Below are positions 49,010 to 59,189 of a stretch of DNA of 64,000 bases, piece after piece; positions within the stretch are counted from its first letter, which is position 1, and each line of letters starts with the position of its first letter. A program made the position numbers and the translations under genes. Below the pieces are notes generated by a model, which made no database searches, was not told where the DNA came from, and saw only the letters and a list, made by a program, of their open reading frames with translations. This DNA is from Mya arenaria (Eukaryota > Mollusca > Bivalvia > Myida > Myidae). The stretch lies in the NCBI RefSeq assembly GCF_026914265.1, contig NC_069131.1, forward strand, positions 4,437,501 through 4,501,500, read 5' to 3'.

Positions 49010-50598
49010 CTAAATATTCTGAAAAGCCCGTAAGGAAATATGTTATCTGGTCCCACTTGAGAAATATATTCTATAAAGGAACCAGAACGGCATTCAGAAA
49101 TGTCTTCACGTTTGATGTTAACAAAATGCGCACAAATCCAATGTCTTCACGATGTCAGACGTCAGATGAATGACACGTATTAATGGCAAGAATAATACGT
49201 CTGTGAATGTTAGAAGACACTTTGTGCACCAATAGCCTGTATATTAGTTCGGCTATGTTTGTGAAATCTATACAAACACTATGCATGTAAGCATACTTTA
49301 AACTTTAATCATGGACACGAACTATTCTCAAGATAACCTGTTTTATCGGTCAGAGAACTGAGGAGCAATCGCTTTTATTTTATCTCCATCTTCAAAAACA
49401 CTCCTAAAGGAAAATGAACGGCTTTGAACCTTTTTTAAAATAATGAAATTATTATTTTGACATTATTAATTCAGTAAAATAAACGTATCACTTTAACCTT
49501 TTTTCAAAACGAACATGTCACATCTGTTTCAGCAGCAGTATTTTGTAAATCTAGTGTAATGTCGCCATGCGCCAATACTCCAAGGAAAGAAGAAACAAAC
49601 AAAGGAATATAATATTCTTAGCAGTAATGCAATAGTTCGTCGATCAAAACTAAGTTTTAAGCATATGCAGAATAGACAACGGAAAAAGTAAATGTTGCTC
49701 TGATGATCGAATATAATCGTAAATTGATTCGTTGGGCGTGAAATTGGCGACAATCGATTGTTTTGGGTTATAATCGATCATCGATTCAACTGGCGTGTTA
49801 TTTTTTCTTTGGGACGTGTTCACTTGTTATCGTTAACATAATTGTCGAAAATAAAAACAACACAAAATCAATTCAAGCATGCACATAATATAACCATAGT
49901 TATGAACTACTTGTTATTGTAAAATAATAAAACTACAATTATATAGGGCATTGTCATAAACCAACAGCACTATCGATAATCGGTTACGTGTGTGGAAGCT
50001 ATTATCGATAGTCAATCTTGAACCGATTCCATACAGTCACTAGAACTAGTTAAACCTAGATATTAAGTTTCTATAAGTAAATCAGGTCATTTAAGGTATC
50101 CGACATACAAAGATGTTTATCGCTTTATCGCGTCACTGGTTGGACTATTCTGGTGCCCGGTAACCTACATGATGTTGGCATAATTTGAAAGGATATTTAA
50201 TGCATATTTTTAATATGTTAAATAAGTCACAAAAAATCATAATGGATAAAGTTATAAATAGTTATATTTTTAGCCTTTATTTCACTGAAATCGGAATATT
50301 TTGCAATATTTCAATCTAAAGTATGTTTCCAGTATAAGTTACACACACTTGTTCGTTATCTACTCATAATGCCGTTTTAAATGATAACACAGCAACATGA
50401 GGTCAGCAGGCATCAAAGACGAATATAATTGATGTATACATCTGGACCGGGTTTCAACATAGGTCAAAAGGCTTAATATCGTAACTTTCTCTGCGTTACT
50501 CCATTTTTTTTGGCGTAAGCTGCGTTTCCAAAAAAATATCGTACGTGCATTTATTGGATAGATTGCTGCCTGTAACTTTACATTGAACCCGATCACTC
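49010..50598. other. Intergenic between genes A and B; palindromic ATCGAT cluster
   Basis: No gene. Several ATCGAT-containing sites occur at 49740-50011. These include a perfect 11-bp inverted repeat, ctatcgataat / attatcgatag (49970-49980 and 50001-50011), with a 20-nt loop. Confidence 0.6.
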
Positions 50599-50602
50599 TT
50601 AA

Positions 50603-50890
50603 AGCCGCACTCTCACAGATTGAACGTTTGACAACTTTTTTTTTGTCTTGGAACGAGCCAATTTATGCATGTAAATTAATCGTATAAGACTGCCGACCAA
50701 AAATTAGATCGAAGATTCTTATATTGTCTTATAGAATGTTTATGATTTAATGGGACAGCCCTCGTAAGTTCAATAAATAATGTTTTTAATGCATTTTTCT
50801 TAAACCTTTAGTATCGCTTTTAGCTATTAATTTTGCTCATTCAAAGACAAAAAAAAGTTGTAAAAATGGTAAATCTGTGAAAGTGCAGCT
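50603..50890. mobile_element. MITE, 288 bp, flanked by TTAA
   Basis: The left end, agccgcactctcacagattg...acaacttttttttt, matches the reverse complement of the right end, agctgcactttcacagattt...acaacttttttttg, over about 50 bp. TTAA is present on both flanks (50599-50602, 50891-50894), consistent with a piggyBac-type target site. Non-coding. Confidence 0.8.
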
Positions 50891-51184
50891 TTAAGGTGAC
50901 AGAACATGACATAAATTTATTTCAGTTAAAACATTCAACATAATAACTAACATTAAAATAGATCAACATGACCCTTGATCATTTAGCAGCGATAAGTTAA
51001 CGACTAAGATATCTTATTGGAACGGGGCCCTGCAACCTGAACATCACACGGGAGTTAGCTGATAAGGAGAGAACTACTTATGGACTAGAAAACAAAAGAG
51101 TTCATGACCATATACAACTATACACGCATAATCGACATCGGCAAGTGACCTTTATCATAAGATATTAAATATTTGTGGACATCA

Positions 51185-54100
51185 ATGTCAGCTGGAAACG
51201 CTAATTTGTTTGTGTTTGTAGTTTTGGCAACGGTATTTCAAGGTATATTTTGAATTTGTTTTTGAACAATACAAACGAAAAATGAGATAAGTAACAACGA
51301 CGATTATTGAAAAAAAGAATAGCACTTAAGCCATAAAATGTCGGTGTTGCACCCTTTATTCATGTCTGAAATAACTTTTGTCACACTTTCGTTTAGTTTG
51401 TGGCTTTGTGATAACAACAGCAGCTAAATGAAGATAACGTTGAAACAGTTTCCCTCATGTAATTATTGGTTATTGTGCAACATTAAGTGATTGTTTTGGT
51501 AAATATAAATTATTGGATAAATTTTGACTTATCAATCAATGTTATCGTTTATTTTGACCAAACAAAAGAGTTTTCAAGTTATATTCGATTGGCTGCTGGT
51601 CGCCATTCCTTAAAGGTACTTGTGCAATGTTGTTTAGGCTTAGAAATCGCATAAAGGTGATTGCAAGTAACATTATGTTTTGCAATGCTTGTAACAATGA
51701 TAACAAACACGATTAACGGTTAAGATAAGAGATCTTGTGTATCAATTGTTAAAACAGAACAGAAAATAGTTTGTCAACCCAACTGCGTCAGAAATGCTCT
51801 TATTATAAGTATTTAATAAAGCTTTGATTTAAACATAAACCTGATCAAATGTGTACCTACCACTTGTTGTGTGGTGTGTGTTCGTTCATGAAAATAAGTG
51901 AGATTTGAACAACATTAAAACAGAAAGGTTGCCACCAGAAAACCTGTGAACGAGTCCATTTAATGTCTACCAAAAACAACAACATTTGACTCTCTTCTAC
52001 TTTCCTTGAAGTACAAATAAGTATATTTTGATTACTCGACTTGGTCATACTAAAATATTTTATATACAATCCTCACATTATTTTGAATTCCTTATTAAGT
52101 CATAACCGACATGTTATTTTAGAAAAAAAATATACAAAAAGTTGAGTACAAAATATTAACAATAATAAACAACTCCTATATTGATTTTTTTGTCAAAATT
52201 TTAAAGAGTACATTTATTCTTATGTCTTAGGTGTCCGTGGCCTTGAATGCTATAGTTGTAATCGCAGTTCAGGGGAAGACACGTGCAACCAGACGACCAC
52301 ATGTCAACCAGGAGAGGTGATAACACGTGATCATATTGTTCATTTCAACATGTGTTAAATATGAGTGTAATGCAATCGAAATATATGTCGTAATACTTGT
52401 CCTTCACGTAATCAATGTAAACTAGAGATTTATTATATATAGATGTTGAAGGCCTGGGCCCGTATCCACTGACGTCTTGAGCCCGAATTTGAGACTCAGA
52501 CGCAGACATATCTTTGCATTTGTTAATCATAAGCAAGGATTGAGCAGTCAGCTGCATATTGCCTTGTATTCTTGTATTTCAGGTATGCATGCTGCAGAAA
52601 ATGCAAAGTCATCTGACATCTGAGGTCTACTACGAGACTAAATGTATACTCCACCATGTATGTTGTTTACTTGCCTTTACAATAGTCGTTGTTAATCATT
52701 TCTCTTCCTTTCAATTTGCGAGATATGAAAATGTATCGTATCATTTAATACAATACAAGGACATGACTGTTATAAAATGGCATAAATTAGCGGCCTATCC
52801 TGAAAGCCATATTGCGGAAGGTCGTGTGTAGCTGGAAGGCCGTAGTTAATATGCAACATATTAAGTATTTCTTCAAATAAATGGTTTCTGCCGATCCTGG
52901 TAAAATAAAGGACCGCGTGTTTGTTCCGTGCGATCCTTTAGTACGAGTACACTAAGGCCATAAAGTGTTCATCGTAGACCTGAGTCTAGGGATTTCAACA
53001 CTTTCGCCGGATTAGTCTACTAGAATAAGTCGAGAACCTGGTCATATTTTAAACGCCCAATACAAGTCCAGCAAATTTTATCAAAACATTGAATATACGC
53101 AAGGGATTCAACTCGACATATTTACTTTTAAGGCTTTTGAAATAAGACGTCATTTAGTATATGACTGACGTGCTTTTACATATATGAACTGAATCAAATA
53201 CATGTTGTCTCTCCCGACATGAAATTTTCCCTTCAAGTATATAAATCTCATATTGATATTTGAAGTTATTATGTTAACTTACTATTCCAGATGACATCTT
53301 GCTGTACCAGTATATTATTATACTTGTTGTTAATTCTTCTATGCTATGGATCTTGTCAGATTTGTTTGCATGATAAAGTCTTTTTCTTCTTCTTCAAATT
53401 CACATTCACAGTGATAGATTGAAACAACGAACAGAATAACCATCTCATGTGGTAAAATGTATGCACTTTAGAGGTATTAAATATTTTTTAAAGCTATGCC
53501 TGATAGTGTTCTACAGTGTAATTTCAATCCCTAGGAATGAAGTGAATAAATTGCTTTGATAATTTTATAGCTATGAAAATAAAATAACAGAGTTATGAAC
53601 CGTTCGTAAGCTTTTACACAAGTACTTTTCAGACATGTATGGACACTTACCAAACGAGAACGATGACGGCCTTTATTGGACGGAAACGTCTGATGTCTAC
53701 CTTATACATCCGTACGTTCCAATACACATTACATCTAAAATCAGTATTCGTTCAAAAGATTTGACTTCTGATTTAAGATCGATTCAGTTAAACACACACA
53801 CGAATCGGGTTAAAATACAGTAGAAGGTGACTGGCAATGATTTCTCTCGCTAGATGGGCTCACTACGGCTAGGGTCCTACCTTTCATGTTGATTAATGCC
53901 TGTACACTCTAAAGCGGATGGTATGCTCACTGCAATACGAATGGTCTATGTGGTATTTTGTCATTTACAAGGCGATAAAAGCATAAAACAATAGACCAAT
54001 AAGTAATTCATTAATAAGTTAATATGGATGAGGTGTCTATTCTGTAAACAGTGAACAGTAGGAAATACCAACTAGGATGAATCAATATAAGGTGTCAACC

Positions 54101-57100
54101 ATGTTTTTATGATAGCTAGAGTGTCAAAGTTAGGTTATATCAGCATTCAAAATGTTTTCTTACTGAAAAAACTCTGCATATTGTAATGAACAATAACTAA
54201 GCTACCATCAATGATAGTAGTAAGTACTAGAAACATTAGGAAAGGGGGACGACGGAGAAGTTTTCTTGTGAATGTTGTATATGTATTTTAGCCTTGCTTC
54301 CAGCTTTCTTAAAACATATGACATCAGTTGCTGGAACTTGTTCAAATCGACACTTTTGTATGCTTCAGAGGGACATTGTCTTGTCCAGTGCTGCGACCAA
54401 GATTTATGTAACGTCGGTTGTAACCAGACATCCTTAACTGTCACAAGCGCTCCCATACAAACACCGCATCCTTCCCCAACAAAAGATACATCATCGCAAG
54501 TAACGGCAACTACGCCAAACATAAAAATACCAACAAAGCCGTCTACGACACTGTCCACTGATGTACCTACTACCTCAGGTAATGATGGTACTACTAATTC
54601 CAACGCTGCGTCCGCTGCTGCTACTATATCTGCTGATTTCGCTGATCCTACCATTGCTTCTATAATTTCTTTACAGCTGCTTCTATCACTGCTTCTACGG
54701 CTGCTTCTCCCACTGCCCCTAAAGCTTCCTCTACAACCGTTTCAACCACTGCTGCCGCCCCTGCTCCTCCCGCTACTTCTACGACGGCTTCTACCGCTGT
54801 TTCAACCACTGCTTCTACGGCTGTTCCTACCACTGGTTCTATGGCTGCTTCTACTGCTGCTCCTGTCGCTACCTCTACGGCTGCTCATACGGCTGCTCCT
54901 ACCGCTTCTTCTACAACCACTGCTTCAACCGCTGTTCCTACCGCTACATCTAACGCTACTTCGACCACTGCTTCTTCCGCTTCTATTACCAATATTTCTG
55001 CCGCTACTTCTTCTTATGTTCCTTCTGTTGCTTCTACTTCTACAACGGCTGCATTGCATCTAAGTAAAACAATTATAATATTTCTTCCAATATCTATTGT
55101 CTCGCGTTTCTTGACTTGTATCAGACCTAAACTACAGTAAAGATAAACAGTGACACAAAAATAGTAAACTGGTTTTTCAAAATTTGAGTATCCTAGGACC
55201 TCATAGTAAACAAATTTTGCATTAAAGATTTGCAATTGTTAATAACCTACCAATTTTTAAACGCTAGTTCCTCAATGAAACATATCAAATATAACTCACA
55301 TGATGACGGTAAATGTCCATGGTCCCCCATTCAATTACTTTTCAATGTAAGAGAGTATGTACTGAACATGCAGGTTGCGGGGACAGACTAGAATCGTACC
55401 AAACATCGTGCTACATCTTCTCGCATAGGGAAATGAGTTTTGATAGTGCAAAGGTATGTATTGCATTTAATGTATTCATCACATTTTACGTACTTCGCTG
55501 ACATATGATATTTATTTTCCGGGTTGGAAAAAACATCTGCAGATTGTTTTCGCGAAACTATATTGTTTACTGTTTTTGAAACAAAATTTAACGAGTTATC
55601 CTTGAAAGGTATTCTATTGCTGTGTGCATGATTATTTTCATGAAAAAGTGCTATTACAAGAATTAATGGAGTGTTATATTTAGGGCTGTTTTCGAGGCGT
55701 ACCTTAAATCTTAACAAGTATAAACGTTACACATACGAATAGCTTTCCCTTTTATTTCAGGCGTTCTGCGCACACCAGCGGGCGTATTTAGTTCGTGTTG
55801 ACACCGCCGGTGAAAATATGTTCCTGACAAACAAAATCAAGCTTTTAAACAAAGGTCATTAATGTTTTATTCGCAATGTTTGGCCTTGATTCCTGTGCCT
55901 TAAACTAGAGATTGGATAACCTTAAGGCTTGTGGGCCTATCCCTGTAGTTACCATTGCTTTATCGACATGATTATCTCACCTTTAAACGAGACGATACTT
56001 AGCTGTTTTAAGCGTTCAAATGTTCGAGTTAAAATAGCATATTGTGCAGAGGAGGCTTCTCTTGCTGTGCTTACTCTCATGTTTCTAAAAAACGATTAAA
56101 ATAAAACTATAACATATACATCAATTAAAGGGAATATCGTATACAATGTAGTATATTTTTTTCCAAAGGCACTTAATACTATTTTAACTTTAAACGTACT
56201 CAAATATAAATAATTATAAAGCCATAAAAACACTGATAAAAATGGGTTTATATATTCCTTTCTCTTCCCTCCAGGCTGGGTCCAGTATTGGCTTGGTATC
56301 AACGTATCCGGAGGAGTTTGGTATTACACCGGAACTAACGTAACGTCAACGTTCGCCGAATGGGCGCCGCATGAACCGGACGGCAAACATACGTTAGATG
56401 GAGACGGTAATAACCTGACGTCTGATCACTCCATTATTTTATTTCATTCGGATTCTTTTCGGTGGGTGTTGCGTAATTGTCTAGTCAGAACTAATCACAT
56501 TTAGCTTGTAAGTAATCGAAACATATGTTTTTATATGTCTCACTTTCTTAACAACCGATCCTGCTTCTATTCCATTTTTATTATTAAAATAAAAATACTC
56601 AGTTTTATAAATATTGACCGTAAACTTTGTTTTGTTATAGCTTCATGCCTCTAAAGTAAAGTTCGAACAAATATAACTATTAAATAATTTGAATAATTAC
56701 TTGCCCTCCAATATCAATATTTGGTCAATTGTGGGTTTTATATGCTATATGTGCTGTAGCTAGTCAATATCAGGTTTTCTTTCGTTTTGATTATTTCATT
56801 TTCGTTCCTTCTGCTATAATAGGTATCAAAATAATATATTATCTGAGAAAAATTGTAAGAAATTATAATTAAAAACAGATGGGAAAGTGTCATCGATGAA
56901 AGTGTAATCGTTGAAAGTGTAATTGATGTAATCAACGTCGTGGTCGACATGCAAATGTATAAAACCATGATTATAACTTTTGAGAGTAATTAAACGAAAT
57001 CTGGTACCAATGTTGACGGATAAAACACATATAGGTAAAAAGCCGATAACTCAGGCTTTGAAGGCGCAAAATATAGGTAAAAAGCCGATACCTCAGGCTT

Positions 57101-59097
57101 TGAAGGCGCAAAATATAGGTAAAAAGGCGATAACTCTGGCTTTGAAGGCGCAAAATATATGTAAATAGCCGAAAACTCTGGCTTTGAAGGCGCAAAATAT
57201 AGGTAAAAAGCCGATAACTCAGACTTTGAAGGCGCAAAATATAGGTAAAAAGCCGATAACTCAGGCTTTGAAGGCGCAAAATACAGGTTGATGCCAAACG
57301 TTATTTTTTAGCATTATTGCTCATTTGACTTAAAACATAAAAACAAAAGCAAGCATATGATTTAATACAAAAACAACAATATTAGCCTTTTTAAATATTA
57401 TATATTTTACTGAATTACTAGCTACCTGGCCACATAATTCCCAGTTAAACTTGCGCCAAAACATCGATAATAATTTTTTATCTGTATCTTAATTATAATC
57501 ACTTTTGTTGTCATTTTAGTCAAATGAGTTATACGCAATAATGCATTTGTATGAACAAATGATTTTAATTGTCAAGTTAAATATGCACTCTGTTGCATGA
57601 AAAACGTTATCAACAGATGAGCGTTGATCTTCGCTTCACGGCGCTCTTGTTCCCATTTCGTTGTTAACCTTATATTCCGTACATGCTCTCCTTATATCAA
57701 TATGCGTTTCATTAGAAGATAATTTAATACTAGAGTTAATAAAAACTTGCCTTGAAGAAGAACTTTATCGACAATTTAATTTGTTAACATGAATTCAAAA
57801 TCATTGCCCGTGAAGTGATTTATTTAAGATACTACAAATACCACAAAATAGGTCGCAAACAAAATACATGCCAACTCCATTTCAATTAGCAACGAGATAA
57901 AACAGATCGTTCACGTCTTGTTTAATGTCCTAAGCTAATGAAACCTAAGGCTACGAATGAAAGTTATGAAAGTATTTCGATACTAAATACTATATAAATA
58001 CAGTTCGTTCTTGTTCAGTTTGAACTAACCTATATTAAGTGAAAGCAGATCATATGTTAGCAAGAACTTTACATAATTAATTAAGACTCAAGCACACTGC
58101 GTTACCTGGCGGGGTGTAGATCTCGGACAGCAGTAGATTTTGGACAGTCATGATTCTCTCGTGTAAAATAAGCACATCACTGAGACGTTTGTGAAGCATT
58201 ATTTGTGAACATTTTACTGCTTTCAAGATGCAATTGTGAATTCGAAACTTACAAAAGAAAAAACAACAACAATAATTAACAACGTTTGCGTTTACCTGAT
58301 TTAAAAAATAAATAACATAAAATAAAAGTTAAACCCTTTTTACAAAAGTTCTGGCTATAGGTACTTTAACATTGTGTATTTGCTTTTGTTTAAACAGACA
58401 AAATCTGTTGATATAGTTAAGTAGAAGTTCTATGAAAACGTGTGATCTATATCTGCTTTTTTACTAGCGGCAAATTGTGCCGTTATGTCGCCCTTTGTTA
58501 GTTCAAACCATTGACCTTCATCATACACCCAACCCGTGGAACGGTGCTGTGATGCTGGTAACAATTTAATACCGTTGTTTCTTCAGACAACATAGCAAAC
58601 TGCGCCGTGATGTCGCCCTATGTGGGATTCAAGTGGCGGGACGAAGGATGTTCCCCCTACGAAATGGCTGAGACCATCTGTGAAATGAGGTGAGTTCTTG
58701 ATATGAATGTGTATCATGATGAAAATTTATCTACAAGCGATGCATTGTTAAATTTAAACTATAAACATTAACCGCTCAGCTGGCGGCGCGCTAAACAATG
58801 AAATTGGCGCTAAAAAACAGCGCCAGCTATTACCTAAGAATTATGGGAAAATCGTGACGTCAGCGAGCACTTAATAATTATCGTGTTTATGTCTAAATAC
58901 TTAAATGTGTTTTTCTCTGAACGACGCCCCTGGTGTTAACACGCTTATCTTGTAAACACATCTCTACCTATCCCTAACATGTGATAATAGTTCAACTACC
59001 AAATGATATGAGGTTAGCGAAGTGTGTTTTCTCAATGCATATTATACCGTTAAACTACGGCACATATTTTCATTTCAGAAATCCATCTCTGCCCTAA
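51185..59097 (+). CDS. Gene B: secreted LU domain - Ala/Ser/Thr stalk - C-type lectin chimera (440 aa)
   Basis: Eleven exons, total 1323 nt in frame: 51185-51242, 52231-52316, 52583-52657, 53633-53711, 54369-54578, 54677-55063, 55374-55453, 55761-55854, 56275-56406, 58587-58689 and 59079-59097 (TAA). Signal peptide MSAGNANLFVFVVLATVFQ. The LU domain (LECYSC ... TTTC ... VC ... KC ... TC ... GHC ... CCDQDLCN) covers about residues 22-125. A long Pro/Thr then Ala/Ser/Thr stalk covers about 125-298. The CTLD, about 299-440, has CGDR, SCYI, FC, YWLGINVSGG, EPD (not EPN), NC, WRDEGC and TIC. Many N-glycosylation sequons (NRS, NQT, NVS, NVT). Exons 2, 7 and 8 have the same lengths (86, 80, 94) and phases as their gene A counterparts. 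Unlike gene A it ends through an extra small exon (RNPSLP). Weak donors: GTACGT (exon 4) and GTCATT (exon 8). No membrane anchor recognised. Confidence 0.85.
52860..53632. other. Gene B intron 3
   Basis: AT-rich, no element recognised. Confidence 0.4.
53712..54368. other. Gene B intron 4
   Basis: Runs from a GTACGT donor to a CTTCAG acceptor; no element recognised. Confidence 0.5.
54369..55063 (+). CDS. Gene B exons 5-6: LU end and Ala/Ser/Thr-rich stalk, split by a 98-nt intron
   Basis: Exon 5 (54369-54578) carries GHCLVQCCDQDLCN, an N-Q-T sequon and a Pro/Thr/Ser segment. Exon 6 (54677-55063) is a repetitive GCT-TCT-ACx tract encoding ASTA/TAAP-type residues. The 98-nt gap has GTAATG and TTCTTTACAG ends. 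It reads on in the exon-5 frame as Ser/Ala/Thr-rich sequence without stops, so it looks like former coding sequence. If retained, the downstream frame becomes Leu/Pro-rich up to a stop at 55063. An indel in a once continuous exon is the alternative. Confidence 0.75.
56275..56406 (+). CDS. Gene B exon 9: CTLD core with EPD
   Basis: Encodes YWLGINVSGGVWYYTG, an N-V-T sequon, then WAPHEPDGKHTLDGDG. It is the counterpart of gene A exon 8 but two codons shorter. The change from EPN to EPD alters the canonical calcium/sugar loop. Confidence 0.9.
57031..57292. repeat. 42-bp tandem repeat, about 6 units
   Basis: Units of ataggtaaaaagccgataac + tcaggctttgaaggcgcaaaat in gene B intron 9. Confidence 0.95.
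58468..58514 (+). pseudogene. Degenerate duplicate of gene B exon 10 (possible alternative last exon)
   Basis: After a pyrimidine-rich run and TAG, the sequence encodes AANCAVMSPFVSSNH then TGA. This is collinear with exon 10 (NIANCAVMSPYVGFKW) 119 bp downstream. It starts in the required phase 1. Spliced from exon 9, it would give a protein lacking the last two CTLD cysteines. More likely a decayed exon duplication. Confidence 0.6.
58690..59078. other. Gene B intron 10 with short inverted repeat
   Basis: cagctggcggcgcgc (from 58778) and gcgccagct (to 58830) form a GC-rich hairpin-capable pair. No further feature. Confidence 0.4.
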
Positions 59098-59172
59098 CCA
59101 AGGACAGAGAGAGAGAGAGAACCATTGCCAATGAAAGGGAGAGAATGCTTCCATGGCTATGGAGTCGATTTT

Positions 59173-59178
59173 AATAAA
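59173..59178 (+). terminator. Polyadenylation signal of gene B
   Basis: AATAAA about 75 bp after the TAA stop. Confidence 0.7.
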
Positions 59179-59189
59179 CCATTTAACCA

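Larger units (their letters stand above)
56407..58586. other. Gene B intron 9
   Basis: Contains the 42-bp tandem repeat and a broken copy of the next exon; otherwise AT-rich with no gene. Confidence 0.5.

Noticed and set aside
53633-53712. Gene B exon 4 ending at an earlier GTCTGA donor
   Set aside because: It is also phase 1, but GTACGT is the better donor and gives an end (LYI-x-GHC) aligned with gene A (YYI-GGHC).
54272-55063. 263-codon frame ending in Leu/Pro-rich sequence
   Set aside because: It joins intron 4, exon 5 and the 98-nt intron, then reads exon 6 out of frame. The spliced Ala/Ser/Thr frame fits the CTLD exons in phase.
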